A DNA stretch of 64,000 bases from NCBI GenBank assembly GCA_948469375.1, contig CAOKLO010000007.1, positions 1-64,000 on the forward strand, given 5' to 3'. Position 1 is the stretch's first letter, and each line of letters begins with the position of its first letter. Both the position numbers and the translations under genes were made by a program. This stretch comes from an uncultured bacterium (GTDB taxonomy: Bacteria > Bacillota > Clostridia > Oscillospirales > Oscillospiraceae). Below the pieces are notes generated by a model. It did no database searches, was not told the origin of the DNA, and worked only from the letters and a program-made list of their open reading frames with translations. Below are positions 14,350 to 24,241 of the stretch, piece after piece.

Positions 14350-17300
14350 AGCTTTCCAACATCACCAAGCAGTACACCCTGGGGGGCAGTACCATCGACG
14401 CTCTGCGGGGGGTGGACCTGGAATTCCGAGAAAACGAATTTGTGTCTATTCTCGGCCCCTCCGGCTGCGGCAAAACCACCACGCTGAACATCATCGGCGG
14501 GCTGGACCGCTACACCAGCGGCGATTTAATCATCAACGGGCGGTCCACCAAGGGCTATAAGGACGGCGACTGGGACGCCTACCGCAATCACTCCATTGGT
14601 TTTGTGTTCCAGAGCTACAACCTGATCCCCCACCAGACCGTACTGGCCAACGTGGAGCTGGCCCTGACCCTGGCGGGCGTGTCCAAAAAGGAGCGCCACC
14701 GCCGCGCCGTTGAGGCCCTGGAACGGGTGGGGCTGGGGGACCAGCTCAATAAAGTGCCCTCCCAGATGTCCGGCGGGCAGATGCAGCGGGTGGCCATCGC
14801 CCGGGCCCTCATCAACGACCCGGACATTCTGTTGGCCGACGAGCCCACCGGCGCGCTGGACTCCGAGACGTCGGTGCAGGTGATGGAGCTGCTCAAGGAG
14901 GTGGCCCGGGACCGGCTGGTCATCATGGTCACCCACAACCCGGAGCTGGCCCAGCAGTATTCCACCCGCATTGTCACCCTGAAGGACGGCAAGGTCACCG
15001 GGGACTCCAACCCCTACCATTCCGAGGAGGCCGCCCCGGTCCTCACCGGAAAGCAGGCCAGGGGGGAGCACAAGACCTCCATGTCCTTCCTCACCGCCCT
15101 GTCCCTGTCGCTCACTAACCTGCGCACAAAAATGGGCCGGACGGTGCTCACCGCCTTTGCCGGGTCCATCGGCATCATCGGCATTGCCCTCATTCTGGCC
15201 CTGTCCACCGGCATCAACGACTATATCAACAAGGTGCAGGAGGACACCCTGTCCAGCTATCCCCTGACCATTCAGGCGGAGAACACCGACATGACGGCCA
15301 TGATGGCCTCCCTCATGGGGGCGCGGCGGGATATGCTTACCGGCGAGGCCGACCAGGGCCAGGACCCGGACCGGGTGTACGCCTCCACCGTCATGTACGA
15401 CATGATGGACTCCATGCTCAACGCCGAGGTGGAGACCAACAACCTGGAAGCCTTCAAAGCGTATCTGGACAACGGGGGCGGCGGCATTCAGGATATGGCC
15501 ACCATTCAGTACAGCTACGATTTTGACTTCGACATCTACACCCAGGACGAAAACGGCGACATCATCAAGTGCGACGTCATGACCCTGATGCAGGACGCCA
15601 TGACCGCCATGTACGGCGGGGATTACTCCTCTTATTTCGACTCCATGGGCTCCATGTACTCCGCTATGGACGTGTGGGAGGAGCTGCTGCCCGGGGATGA
15701 GGGCCGGCTGGTTTCCCCCCAGGTCCAGGGGGACTATGAGCTGCTTTACGGCAGCTGGCCTCAGAACTACGACGAGGTCATTTTGTTCGTGGACTCCAAC
15801 AATGAGATCTCCGACCTGATGCTCTACGCCCTGGGCCTGATGCCCCACGACGACATGGAGGAGGCCATGATCTCCATGTCCAAGGGAGAAGCCATGGAGG
15901 CCCCTGAAATGAGCTGGTCCTATGAGGAGCTGGCCGGGCTGGGCTTCAAGCTGATCCTCCCGGCGGAGTACTACCAGCACGACCCGGACACGGATACTTA
16001 CACCGACATGTCCGCCACCGAGGCGGGGATGGACTTCCTCTACAACAGCGACGACACCGGCGTGCGTTTGAAGGTGGCGGGCATCGCCCGGCCCGCCGGA
16101 GAGGGCAGTGGTATGGGCGGCGGCATGACCTCCGGCGGCATCGGCTACACCAGCGCTTTGACCCGGTACGCCATTGAGACCACAGCTGAGACCGAGATTT
16201 TGGTCAAGCAGCTGGACGACCCGGACACCGACGTCATTTCCGGCCTGCCCTTCCCCAAAGACAGCGACGTGGAGCCCACCGACGGGGAAAAGGCGGAGGC
16301 CATCACGGAATACCTGTCCGCCCTGTCCGCCGCCGACAAGGCGGCCGCCTATGTGGACGTGATGGGCCAGCCGGCCCAGGAGTACGTGGACAGGGTGGTG
16401 GACCAGCAGATGGCGGGCATGACCCGGGAAGCCGTCGAGGAGATGATCGTGGAGCAGTACGCCGGCGAGATGGGGGTGGACGGGGACACCGTCCGGGGCT
16501 ACATCGCCGACATGAGCGATGAGGAGCTGTTCCAGCGGGTGGAGGAGGCCATTGCCCAGGGCGTGCGGGAGCAGTACGCCGCCGGGGCGGAGGCCCGCCT
16601 GGGGGCGCTGTCCGCCGACCAGCTGGCGGCAATGATGGATCTGACCCTGGATCAGGGGACCACCTTTGTGGTGACGCCCCCCGACGATCCGGATGCGCCC
16701 ATGGACGAGGCCGCCGGGATGGGCAATCCCTCTATGGCCGCGCCCAGCCCCTTTACTCCGGAGCAGTTTGTCTACCTCTATGACAACTATATGCCCCCCA
16801 CCCGGTCCTCCTCCACCTATGAGGACAACCTGGACCTGCTGGGCTACACCCGGCTGGATGCCCCCTCCGCCATCAGCATCTACGCCACCACCTTCGCCCA
16901 GAAGGACCAGATCGCCGATCTCATCAAGGAGTATAACGCCGGGGTGGCCGAAGAGGATGAGATCGGCTACACCGACTATGTGGCTCTGCTCATGAGCTCC
17001 ATCACCGGCATCATCAGCGGCATCAGCTATCTGCTCATTGCGTTCGTGTCCATCTCGCTGGTGGTGTCCTCCATTATGATCGGCATCATCACCAACATCT
17101 CGGTGCTGGAGCGCACCAAGGAAATCGGCATTCTCCGGGCCGTGGGCGCCTCCAAACGGGACGTGTCCCGGGTGTTCAACGCCGAGACCCTGATTGTGGG
17201 GCTGGCGGCGGGCCTGCTGGGCATTCTGGTCAGCGTGGCCGCCACCTTCCCCATCAACGCGGTGATCCACAACCTGACGGGGCTGGACGACCTCACCGCC

Positions 17301-17426
17301 GTACTGCCTCCTGTGGCGGGAGCCGTTCTGGTGGCCATCAGCGTAGTGCTCACCGTGTTCGCCGGGCTGGTTCCCTCCCGGGGCGCGGCCAAGAAGGACC
17401 CGGTGGAGGCGCTGCGGAGCGAGTAA
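14343..17426 (+). CDS. Fused ABC exporter (ATPase plus FtsX/MacB-type permease) with a very large outer domain
   Basis: 1027 residues from ATG 14343. Residues 1-230 are the ATPase: Walker [10 protein letters not shown] (38-46), signature MSGGQMQR, Walker B ILLADEPT, switch His in MVTHNP. A membrane helix follows near 265-290 and then about 530 extracytoplasmic residues, acidic and Met/Gly-rich, with a helical segment [14 protein letters not shown]. The last 150 residues hold three helices with the FtsX signature [18 protein letters not shown]. Such MacB-like proteins export peptides or antibiotics. Coupling to MarR points to drug or peptide efflux; the cargo is unknown. Confidence 0.92.
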   Translation: MLKLSNITKQYTLGGSTIDALRGVDLEFRENEFVSILGPSGCGKTTTLNIIGGLDRYTSGDLIINGRSTKGYKDGDWDAYRNHSIGFVFQSYNLIPHQTVLANVELALTLAGVSKKERHRRAVEALERVGLGDQLNKVPSQMSGGQMQRVAIARALINDPDILLADEPTGALDSETSVQVMELLKEVARDRLVIMVTHNPELAQQYSTRIVTLKDGKVTGDSNPYHSEEAAPVLTGKQARGEHKTSMSFLTALSLSLTNLRTKMGRTVLTAFAGSIGIIGIALILALSTGINDYINKVQEDTLSSYPLTIQAENTDMTAMMASLMGARRDMLTGEADQGQDPDRVYASTVMYDMMDSMLNAEVETNNLEAFKAYLDNGGGGIQDMATIQYSYDFDFDIYTQDENGDIIKCDVMTLMQDAMTAMYGGDYSSYFDSMGSMYSAMDVWEELLPGDEGRLVSPQVQGDYELLYGSWPQNYDEVILFVDSNNEISDLMLYALGLMPHDDMEEAMISMSKGEAMEAPEMSWSYEELAGLGFKLILPAEYYQHDPDTDTYTDMSATEAGMDFLYNSDDTGVRLKVAGIARPAGEGSGMGGGMTSGGIGYTSALTRYAIETTAETEILVKQLDDPDTDVISGLPFPKDSDVEPTDGEKAEAITEYLSALSAADKAAAYVDVMGQPAQEYVDRVVDQQMAGMTREAVEEMIVEQYAGEMGVDGDTVRGYIADMSDEELFQRVEEAIAQGVREQYAAGAEARLGALSADQLAAMMDLTLDQGTTFVVTPPDDPDAPMDEAAGMGNPSMAAPSPFTPEQFVYLYDNYMPPTRSSSTYEDNLDLLGYTRLDAPSAISIYATTFAQKDQIADLIKEYNAGVAEEDEIGYTDYVALLMSSITGIISGISYLLIAFVSISLVVSSIMIGIITNISVLERTKEIGILRAVGASKRDVSRVFNAETLIVGLAAGLLGILVSVAATFPINAVIHNLTGLDDLTAVLPPVAGAVLVAISVVLTVFAGLVPSRGAAKKDPVEALRSE

Positions 17427-17433
17427 GTTTTCC

Positions 17434-17461
17434 TTGCAAGTTTCGTGCCATGTGCTATAAT
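17434..17461 (+). promoter_or_regulatory. Sigma-A promoter of the GNAT gene
   Basis: TTGCAA at 17434-17439 and TATAAT at 17456-17461 with TGC before it (extended -10), 16-base spacer. Confidence 0.8.
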
Positions 17462-17511
17462 GGGTAGACTGCACCCGCATACGGCGCGAACTTTGCAAAG
17501 GAGTGATTCAG

Positions 17512-18018
17512 ATGCTGGAGACGAAAGACCTTATCCTGGACAAGGCCGGATTTGAGGACTGGGAAGCCATGTACCGCAATGTGTGGCGGCACCCGGAGAG
17601 CGCCCGGTATATGAGGTGGCGCGTGACCATGGACCCGGCCGACGCACCGGACCGGATGCGCCGCACCATTGAGTGGCAGAAAGCCCACGACACCTACCTG
17701 GTATATCTCAAGGCCACCGGTCAGGCCATCGGCTTTGCCGGGGTGGAGCAGATGAGCCCCACAGCTTGGGAGGAGGCGGGGATCTGTCTGGGCCCGGACT
17801 ACGTGGGCCGGGGCTATGGGAAGCAGATCCTCCAGCGTCTGGTGGACTATGCGAAAAGTCTGGGGGCGGAGGAGTTTGTCTGCTATGCCAGAGAACAGAA
17901 CACGGCTTCCCGGGCCCTCATCGCGTCCTTGGGCTTCGCCTGGATTGACGCGGAGGAGAAGGTGGACGAGCGGGACGGCAGCACCTATACTTACCTGAAA
18001 TTTCATAAGGCCCTGTGA
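17512..18018 (+). CDS. GNAT-family N-acetyltransferase
   Basis: 168 residues from ATG 17512 (AAGGAG 8 bases upstream). The acetyl-CoA loop reads YVGRGYGKQILQRLVDYA (about 101-118), after strand VYLKATGQAIGFAGVEQ; the C-terminal CYAREQNTASRALIASLGF matches the RimJ/RimL type. It transfers an acetyl group to an amine acceptor that cannot be named from sequence. It is a single-gene unit between a promoter and a terminator. Confidence 0.88.
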   Translation: MLETKDLILDKAGFEDWEAMYRNVWRHPESARYMRWRVTMDPADAPDRMRRTIEWQKAHDTYLVYLKATGQAIGFAGVEQMSPTAWEEAGICLGPDYVGRGYGKQILQRLVDYAKSLGAEEFVCYAREQNTASRALIASLGFAWIDAEEKVDERDGSTYTYLKFHKAL

Positions 18019-18025
18019 TGACTTT

Positions 18026-18053
18026 GGGCGGCTGTCACCGACAGCCGCCCTTT
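18026..18053 (+). terminator. Intrinsic terminator after the GNAT gene
   Basis: GGGCGGCTGTC-acc-GACAGCCGCCC followed by TTTCCCCTT; strong stem, short T-run. Confidence 0.8.
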
Positions 18054-18057
18054 CCCC

Positions 18058-18085
18058 TTGCAATTCTCGCCCACTGTGATATAAT
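18058..18085 (+). promoter_or_regulatory. Sigma-A promoter of mrnC
   Basis: TTGCAA at 18058-18063 and TATAAT at 18080-18085, 16-base spacer. Confidence 0.8.
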
Positions 18086-18119
18086 TTCAGGGATATTTCC
18101 TCAGATTGGAGAACTTCCC

Positions 18120-18533
18120 ATGGATTACTTTCACCTGTCCAACCGACAGGACGCCATCGGCCGCATCAGCGCCCTGGGCCTGGCCCACCTGGGCGACGGC
18201 GTGTACGAGCTGATGGTGCGCTCCTGGCTTTGCCTCCACGGCAAGGCCACCAACGCGGGCCTGCACAAGGCGGCGGTCAAATATGTGGCCGCTCCCGCCC
18301 AGGCCAAGCTGGTCCGGGCCATCCTGCCCCGGCTCACCGAGGAGGAGCAGGGGGTGTACCGGCGGGGCCGCAACAGCCACACCGCCGCCGTCCCCAAAGG
18401 GGCCAGCGTGGGGGAGTACCACGCCGCCACGGCCCTGGAGTCCCTGTTCGGCTGGCTGTACCTGCAAGGAAGAACCGACCGGCTCAACGAGCTGTTCGAC
18501 GTCATGATGGAGGAGGCCGAACATGCCCTTTGA
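18120..18533 (+). CDS. mrnC: Mini-ribonuclease III
   Basis: 137 residues from ATG 18120 (TTGGAG 8 bases upstream). It is a bare RNase III catalytic domain without the dsRNA-binding domain. LGLAHLGDGVYELMVRSWL carries the metal-binding Asp, and RRGRNSHTAAVPKGA followed by GEYHAATALESLFGWLYL carries the second acidic cluster. It matures 23S rRNA ends in Firmicutes. It lies 0.14 kb before rqcH, another ribosome-associated gene. Confidence 0.95.
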   Translation: MDYFHLSNRQDAIGRISALGLAHLGDGVYELMVRSWLCLHGKATNAGLHKAAVKYVAAPAQAKLVRAILPRLTEEEQGVYRRGRNSHTAAVPKGASVGEYHAATALESLFGWLYLQGRTDRLNELFDVMMEEAEHAL

Positions 18534-18538
18534 CTCGT

Positions 18539-18641
18539 CGGCGCAAAGTCCGCTCTGCTCGGAACGGCCTTGCGGCCATTCCTCGTGCCGCTCCCTTGCG
18601 CCTTCTCTCCCCACAAAGCCAAAGGACGGCTTTGCGGGGGC
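18539..18641 (+). repeat. Nested palindromic intergenic element
   Basis: GGCGCAA near 18539 pairs with TTGCGCC near 18595-18601. Inside is GGAAcGGCC-ttgc-GGCCaTTCC. A second hairpin at about 18608-18641 joins CAAAGCC to GGCTTTG. The whole mrnC-rqcH gap is structure-rich and has no gene. Confidence 0.5.
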
Positions 18642-18672
18642 CCCAATATTTCTTTGGAAGGAACCGTAAACC

Positions 18673-20421
18673 ATGCCTTTTGACGCGATTTTCATGACCG
18701 CACTGGCCGGGGAGCTGCGGCAGGCCCTCACCGGCGGCAAGGTGGACAAGCTCTATCAGCCCGCCCGGGACGAGGCGGTGCTCCACATGCGGGCGGGGAA
18801 GGAAAACGTGCGGCTGCTGCTGTCCGCCAGCCCCGCCCATCCCAGAGCCCAGCTCACCAGGGTTCCCCGGGAAAACCCGGAGACGCCCCCCATGTTTTGC
18901 ATGCTGCTGCGCAAGCACTTCACCGGAGCACGGCTGCTGGAGCTCACCCAGCCCTCCATGGAGCGTCTGCTGGACTTCCGCTTCGAGACCCTGGACGAGC
19001 TGGGCGACCGGGTGGAGCGGCGGCTGGTGCTGGAGTGCATTGGGCGCAAGTCCAACCTCATCATGCTGGACGGCGCGGGGCGGATCACCGACTGTATGCG
19101 CCGGGCGGACGGCGACCTGTCCGCCAAGCGGCCCGTCATGCCGGGGCTGTACTACGCCCTCCCCGAGCCCACCGGGCGGCTGGACCCCTCCGCCATGACA
19201 GCCGAGGAGCTTCGGGCCTATGTTCTCGCCAACGCCCCCAAGGGGGACGGCCAGGACAAATGGCTGCTGGACTCCTTCAACGGCCTGTCGCCTCTCATCG
19301 CCCGTGAATTGGCGTTCCAGGGAGAGGGGACCAGGGAAGGGCTGGCGGACCGCTTCAACCAGCTCATGGACCGGGTGCGGGAGGGAGATTACACCCCCAC
19401 CGTCCTCATCCGGGACGGCAGGCCCATGGACTTCACCTTCATGCCGGTGCTGCAATACGGCCCCTGCGTGGAGCTGAAACGCTATCCCACCTTCTCCGAG
19501 CTGCTGGACGACTTCTACGAGCAGAAGGAGGCCCAGGAGCGGGTGAAGCAGCGGGGGCAGGACTTTATCCGCTCCGTCACCCAGGCCCGCAACCGCACGG
19601 CGAAAAAAATCGTCAACCAGGAGGGGGACCTGGCCCGCTCCGTAGACCGGGAGAGGCTGCGGCAGTTCGGGGATATCATCACCACCAATTTCTATCAGAT
19701 GAGCAAGGGGCAAACCGTGCTCCGGGCTCAAAACTATTATGACCCGGAGTGCAGGGAGGTGGAGGTCCCCCTGGACCCGCTGCTCACCCCCCAGCAGAAC
19801 GCCGCAAAATACTACAAGGACTATAAAAAGGCCCAGAAGGCGGAGGAAATGCTCACCATCCAGCTGGAGAAGAACCGCCGGGAGCTGGACTATTTGGACA
19901 GCGTGCTCCAGATGATAACGCTCTCCGAGGGAGACCGGGACCTCCAGGAGATCCGCCAGGAGCTGATGGACAACGGCTATCTCAAGCAGCACAAGCGGAA
20001 AATGACCGCCAAGGGGCGGGTGAAAATCGTTCACTCCAAGCCCATGGAGTTCCGCTCCAGCGCGGGCCTGACCATTCTGGTGGGCAAAAACAACAGCCAG
20101 AACGACCGGCTGACCTTGAAGGACGCCGATAAGCGGGACCTGTGGCTCCACGCCCAAAAGCTCCACGGCTCCCACGTCATTTTGAAGACCGGCGGGGCGG
20201 AGCCGGACGAGGCGTCCCTCACCGAGGCGGCCATGCTGGCGGCCTGGTTCTCCCAGGGGCGGGAGTCGGGCCAGGTGCCGGTGGACTACACCCCTGTCAA
20301 GGCGGTAAAGAAGCCCGCCGGGGCCAAGCCCGGCTACGTCGTCTACAACACCTGCCGTACGCTGTACGTCACCCCCGGCGAGGAGCTGGTGCGGCGGCTG
20401 CGGGCCGGAAAAAAGAATTGA
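18673..20421 (+). CDS. rqcH: Rqc2/RqcH homologue (NFACT protein)
   Basis: 582 residues: NFACT-N domain (FDAIFMTALAGELRQAL, GRKSNLIMLDGAGRITDCMRR), coiled coil (about 290-430) and the NFACT-R domain with TILVGKNNSQNDRLTLKDADKRDLW split by helices, then DLWLHAQKLHGSHVIL. It binds obstructed 50S subunits and recruits tRNA-Ala to add C-terminal alanine tails to stalled chains. Older annotations call it fibronectin-binding protein. GGAAGG precedes the ATG. Confidence 0.93.
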   Translation: MPFDAIFMTALAGELRQALTGGKVDKLYQPARDEAVLHMRAGKENVRLLLSASPAHPRAQLTRVPRENPETPPMFCMLLRKHFTGARLLELTQPSMERLLDFRFETLDELGDRVERRLVLECIGRKSNLIMLDGAGRITDCMRRADGDLSAKRPVMPGLYYALPEPTGRLDPSAMTAEELRAYVLANAPKGDGQDKWLLDSFNGLSPLIARELAFQGEGTREGLADRFNQLMDRVREGDYTPTVLIRDGRPMDFTFMPVLQYGPCVELKRYPTFSELLDDFYEQKEAQERVKQRGQDFIRSVTQARNRTAKKIVNQEGDLARSVDRERLRQFGDIITTNFYQMSKGQTVLRAQNYYDPECREVEVPLDPLLTPQQNAAKYYKDYKKAQKAEEMLTIQLEKNRRELDYLDSVLQMITLSEGDRDLQEIRQELMDNGYLKQHKRKMTAKGRVKIVHSKPMEFRSSAGLTILVGKNNSQNDRLTLKDADKRDLWLHAQKLHGSHVILKTGGAEPDEASLTEAAMLAAWFSQGRESGQVPVDYTPVKAVKKPAGAKPGYVVYNTCRTLYVTPGEELVRRLRAGKKN

Positions 20422-20434
20422 GGAGGAATGCGCC

Positions 20435-20902
20435 GTGAGCCAGCTCATGTCCGGTGAAGAATTATATCAGCAGACAAAAATTATCGCCGCCCACCGCTTT
20501 ATGTCCCCCGCTCAGGCCTGGCCCAAGCTGGACCGGGACGTGACCGTGGTGAGGGAGGAGGACGGACCGGCGGGGTCCCTGCTGTTTTCCTGCCATATGG
20601 ACCAGTCCATGGTCAACCCCATGGGTATCGTTCACGGCGGGATCACCGCCTCCCTGGTGGACACCTGTATGGGCATTACCTGCTCCGCCCAGCGCGAGAG
20701 CATGGCATGCCCCACTATCAGCATGACGGTGAACTATGCCAGGCCCGTTCCTCCCAACGTTGACGTCTGGGTACGGGTCCGGACAGTCCGGCTGGGCGCC
20801 TCCTCGGGGCAGCTGTCGGCAGAGCTGTTTCTGCCGGAGAAGCCGGAGGAGCTGCTGGTCACCGCCACCGGAATATACAGCATAAAAAAGCCGCGCCTGT
20901 GA
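20435..20902 (+). CDS. PaaI-type hotdog-fold thioesterase
   Basis: 155 residues from GTG 20435 (AGGAGG 8 bases upstream). The hotdog signature is NPMGIVHGGITASLVDTCMG, with His-Gly-Gly at the start of the central helix and catalytic acid candidate Asp in LVDTCMG. Family members hydrolyse acyl-CoA thioesters; the substrate is unknown. It follows rqcH by 13 bp and ends in a bidirectional terminator shared with the convergent pullulanase gene. Confidence 0.88.
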   Translation: MSQLMSGEELYQQTKIIAAHRFMSPAQAWPKLDRDVTVVREEDGPAGSLLFSCHMDQSMVNPMGIVHGGITASLVDTCMGITCSAQRESMACPTISMTVNYARPVPPNVDVWVRVRTVRLGASSGQLSAELFLPEKPEELLVTATGIYSIKKPRL

Positions 20903-20914
20903 GGCGCGGCTTTT
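20886..20914. terminator. Bidirectional terminator
   Basis: AAAAGCCGCGCCT-gtg-AGGCGCGGCTTTT, serving both the thioesterase (+) and pullulanase (-) genes. The thioesterase stop lies in its loop. Confidence 0.9.
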
Positions 20915-20919
20915 CCCAT

Positions 20920-22845
20920 TTATTTTTGCAGCAGCATACCGCTGCGGGGGCGCACGGTGACCCAGTTTCCCTGGGAGATGAGCGGCTTGTGCTGATCGGC
21001 ATTCGTGCCGTCTGCCCGGATGGTCCACCGCCCGGAGGGAAGCTGGATGGCGTAATCGTGCTCCGTGGCGTTGTACACCACGAACAGGCGCTCCCCACAG
21101 GGGCCGCCCTCCTCCACCTGGAAGGAGAGCACGCCGTCCCGGTAGACGTTGGTGTTCACAATCCTTTTGGCTGCCTCGGGGCTTTTATCGCACAGGCCGG
21201 GCAAGGCCTTGCGCAGGCGGATCAGCTGCCGGTAATAGTCCGTCAGCCCGCCGAAGGTCCAGGCCCGATGCCAGTCCAGCTTGTTGACGTCAGGGGAGGA
21301 CTTGTAGCTGTTGTGGTCCCCCAGCTTGGTCCGGGCGAACTCCTCTCCCGCCTGGAGAAACAGGTTTCCTTGGCAGGTGAAATAGATGAAAGCCGCCAGC
21401 TTGTTCTGGGCCAGCAGGTCCTCCCGGGAGTCCTGGTAGGAGGGAGCGCCCGCTTTGCTGGAGCACAGGGCCAGCTTGTCCCACAAAGTATAGTTGTCGT
21501 GGGCGGACACGTAGTTGATGACCTGGGAGCAGGCCCGAGGCTTGAAATCCCCCACGCCCCCCATCCAGCCGGAGACGCCGCACAAAATGGTCTCGCCCAG
21601 CCCAAAGCCGCCGCTGACAAAGCCGGGCTGCTCAGCGTGGAAGCAGTCGCCCTTGACAGCGTCCCGGGTAGTGTCGCAGAACACGGCAATATTGGGGTCC
21701 ATCCGGGGGGCGTTGCCCTTCATGGCCGGGGCGGTGTTTGGCTCCATGGGGGAGTCCGCCGCCCGCCAGGGCTCGCCGTACACCAGCTTTTCCCCGGGAC
21801 CGAAAGTGGCGTCCAGCGCCCAGCGGATGCGGTTCATCAGCTCCACGGTGAGCAGGCCCATCAGATCAAAGCGGAAGCCGTCGATGTGGTACTCCCGGGC
21901 CCAATACAGCACCGAGTGCAGAATATAGTTGTCCACCATGGCCCGGCCCGCCGCGATGTCGTTGCCGCAGCCCGAGCCGTTGGACAGCGAGCCGTCCGCC
22001 CAGCGGCGGTAGTAGTAGCCCGGGGCGGAGCGCTCCAGCCAGGAGTCGGCGGCATAGGTGTGGTTATACACCACGTCCATGACCACACGCAGGCCGTTCT
22101 GGTGGAGGGCCTGAATCATCTCCTTGCACTCCCTGATGCGCAAGGCGCCGTCCGACGGGTCAGTGGAGTAGCTGCCCTCGGGGAGGTTGTAGTTCATGGG
22201 GTCGTAGCCCCAGTTGAACTGCTTGTCGTCTCCGCCCTCGTCTACGGAGCCGAAGTCATAGATGGGCAGCAGCTGGACATGGGTCACGCCCAGGCCCTTC
22301 AGGTGCTCCATGCATAGGGGCAGGCGGCCGTCCTTGTCCCTCCAGGAGAAGGCCTTGAACTTGCCCCGGTATTGCTCTGGGATGCCGCTCCCGGCGTCGT
22401 AGGAGAAGTCCTTGACGTGGAGCTCGTAAATAATGTTCTCCGGCTGGACCGGAGGCGGGCAGTCTGCGCTGAAGCCCTCCGGATCGGTGCGGGACAGGTT
22501 CACAGCCATGCTCCGGACGCCGTTGCGGCCTGCGGCGGCGGCATAGGGGTCGGCAGTACGGGCCGAGCGGCTGGCCACCGTCACCTCGTAGTCATAATAG
22601 GTCCCGTGGAGGTCCCCCTCCAGGGTCAGCGCCCAGACGCCCTGGTCGCCCAACTCCAGCGCCCGGTGCTCATAGGCGCCGTCGGTATCGTTTCGGTATA
22701 AAAACAGTTCCACCCGGGAGGCCTCCGGACTCCAGAGCTTAAAAATCGCCCGGTCCCGGGTACAGGTACACCCCAGATCACAGCCGTCGTAGGCGTAGCG
22801 GCGGTCAAATTCCTTGTCAAAATGCGTTTGATTTCCCACACTCAT
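20920..22845 (-). CDS. pulA: Type I pullulanase (GH13)
   Basis: 641 residues without signal peptide, so cytosolic. An N-terminal CBM48-like beta domain (about 25-110) is followed by the GH13 barrel. The pullulanase signature NWGYDP is at 211-216, region I is DVVYNHTY, the nucleophile is Asp327 in GFRFDLMG, the acid/base is Glu358 in YGEPW, and the last Asp is in VNYVSAHDNYTLWD (residues approximate). It debranches alpha-1,6 links of glycogen or imported maltodextrins. ATG at 22845 has GGGGA only two bases upstream; GTG at 22839 would be better spaced. Confidence 0.93.
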   Translation of the reverse strand: MSVGNQTHFDKEFDRRYAYDGCDLGCTCTRDRAIFKLWSPEASRVELFLYRNDTDGAYEHRALELGDQGVWALTLEGDLHGTYYDYEVTVASRSARTADPYAAAAGRNGVRSMAVNLSRTDPEGFSADCPPPVQPENIIYELHVKDFSYDAGSGIPEQYRGKFKAFSWRDKDGRLPLCMEHLKGLGVTHVQLLPIYDFGSVDEGGDDKQFNWGYDPMNYNLPEGSYSTDPSDGALRIRECKEMIQALHQNGLRVVMDVVYNHTYAADSWLERSAPGYYYRRWADGSLSNGSGCGNDIAAGRAMVDNYILHSVLYWAREYHIDGFRFDLMGLLTVELMNRIRWALDATFGPGEKLVYGEPWRAADSPMEPNTAPAMKGNAPRMDPNIAVFCDTTRDAVKGDCFHAEQPGFVSGGFGLGETILCGVSGWMGGVGDFKPRACSQVINYVSAHDNYTLWDKLALCSSKAGAPSYQDSREDLLAQNKLAAFIYFTCQGNLFLQAGEEFARTKLGDHNSYKSSPDVNKLDWHRAWTFGGLTDYYRQLIRLRKALPGLCDKSPEAAKRIVNTNVYRDGVLSFQVEEGGPCGERLFVVYNATEHDYAIQLPSGRWTIRADGTNADQHKPLISQGNWVTVRPRSGMLLQK

Positions 22846-22902
22846 TCCCCATAACTAACCAACTGATTTGTCATAACATCCGGCATTCAGTCCGGTTTCT
22901 CT

Positions 22903-22931
22903 ACTATATTTGTTTTTCTCCTCCTTGTCAA
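22903..22931 (-). promoter_or_regulatory. Sigma-A promoter of pulA
   Basis: On the reverse strand TTGACA (22931-22926) and TATAGT (22908-22903), 17-base spacer. Confidence 0.9.
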
Positions 22932-22970
22932 CTAAAAAATGTTTCAGTGAAAAAATTTTTTAGATTGCAC

Positions 22971-23010
22971 AAAAGCGTCCCCTGCCTGCGCACAGGCAGG
23001 GGACGCTTTT
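22971..23010 (-). terminator. Terminator of the alpha/beta hydrolase gene
   Basis: An 18-base perfect inverted repeat AAAAGCGTCCCCTGCCTG / CAGGCAGGGGACGCTTTT with a four-base loop. Confidence 0.93.
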
Positions 23011-23018
23011 GCTTGAAT

Positions 23019-23978
23019 TCACCCGTTTCGTTCCGGGCAGTAGTCCTGTAAAAAGGATGACACCGCCGACCAGTATAGCTGCGGGTCCGTGCCCACCGCG
23101 GTGGCGTGGCCCGCTCCGGGCAGCCACAGGAAGCGCTTGGGGCACCGGGCGGTCTGGTACAGCTTGCCCATCATGGAGGCGGGGACGAAACGGTCGTCCA
23201 CGCCGTGGATGAACAGGGTGGGCGTTCTGGAGTGGAGCACCGCCTGGATGGGGGCGGCGTCCCGCAGGTCGAAGCCCGCCCGGCGCAGGGCCGTTTTGCG
23301 CAGGGCGGAGAACAGCGCCCCAGCCGGCAGAGGCAGGCTCCCCGGCCGGTCCTTCCGGCGGCTGAGAAGGTAGCGCATCTCCGCCTCAATAGAGGTGTAG
23401 GAGCAGTCGGAAACGGCGGCGCGCACCTGCCGGGGCAGCGGCCCCCCGGTGGCCATGAGCACGCTGGCCGCCCCCATGGACACGCCGTGGAGCACGACCT
23501 CCGCGCCTGGGTCCTTCCGGGCGATGTAGGTGGCCCAGCCCACCACGTCCAGCCGCTCGTCGTAGCCCCAGCCCACGTAATCGCCCTCGCTGTTGCCGTG
23601 GCCCCGCTGGTCGGGGAGCAGGACGTTCCACCCCCGGTCGTTGTACCACCGGGCGACGGCGCCCATGGACTCATAGGTATCATGATAGCCGTGGAGGCAG
23701 ATGGCCCACCGGCGGCAGCCCGTCATGCCCGGCACCAGGGCCGCCCACAGGATCAGCCCGTCTGCCGCCTGGATGGTGACCTCCCGAAAGCCGATCTTCC
23801 GGCGGGCCCAGGCCCGTCCGTCGGCCTGAACCTGATTGGCCTCCGGCTCGTCCATGGAACGGACCAGGGGGATCATACACTGGTTATAAAGATAATTGCC
23901 CAGGGCGGCCCAACCCCCTGCGGCGCCCGCGCCCGCCGCAGCCAGCCCCAGCAATCCAAAAGTAGTTTTTTTCTCCAT
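23019..23978 (-). CDS. Membrane-anchored alpha/beta hydrolase
   Basis: 319 residues. An N-terminal Ala/Gly-rich helix (about 7-30) probably anchors or exports it. The oxyanion loop is HGYHDTYESM, the nucleophile is Ser167 in GVSMGA, the acid is in FIHGVDDRFVPA and the His in GAGHATA. It resembles the YqkD/BAAT-like group of extracytoplasmic esterases; substrate unknown. It is a single gene on the reverse strand with its own strong terminator. Confidence 0.88.
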   Translation of the reverse strand: MEKKTTFGLLGLAAAGAGAAGGWAALGNYLYNQCMIPLVRSMDEPEANQVQADGRAWARRKIGFREVTIQAADGLILWAALVPGMTGCRRWAICLHGYHDTYESMGAVARWYNDRGWNVLLPDQRGHGNSEGDYVGWGYDERLDVVGWATYIARKDPGAEVVLHGVSMGAASVLMATGGPLPRQVRAAVSDCSYTSIEAEMRYLLSRRKDRPGSLPLPAGALFSALRKTALRRAGFDLRDAAPIQAVLHSRTPTLFIHGVDDRFVPASMMGKLYQTARCPKRFLWLPGAGHATAVGTDPQLYWSAVSSFLQDYCPERNG

Positions 23979-24163
23979 GGCGGCCTCCCAAACTCGTTTT
24001 CCTCATCATACTCCCGGCAGGGCCCGTCCGTCAACGGGCAAAGTGTAAAACCTTTGTAAATCCGGTCTTTTTGTCAAGCGGACGTGCAACGTTTCCACCC
24101 CATCCTGTCCGTTTTTCCGGACCATTTGAAAAAAGTCAGGGGAGAAAAATCGGTCACATAGGC

Positions 24164-24192
24164 TTGACTTGTGTCGAATGAAGTGGTATCGT
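24164..24192 (+). promoter_or_regulatory. Promoter of the 52-residue peptide gene
   Basis: TTGACT at 24164-24169 and TATCGT at 24187-24192, 17-base spacer. The rest of the gap between the hydrolase and this gene shows no other signal. Confidence 0.65.
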
Positions 24193-24241
24193 AAGGAACG
24201 AACTAGAACGTTAGTTTCAAAAATAAAAAGGAGGTTCGATA

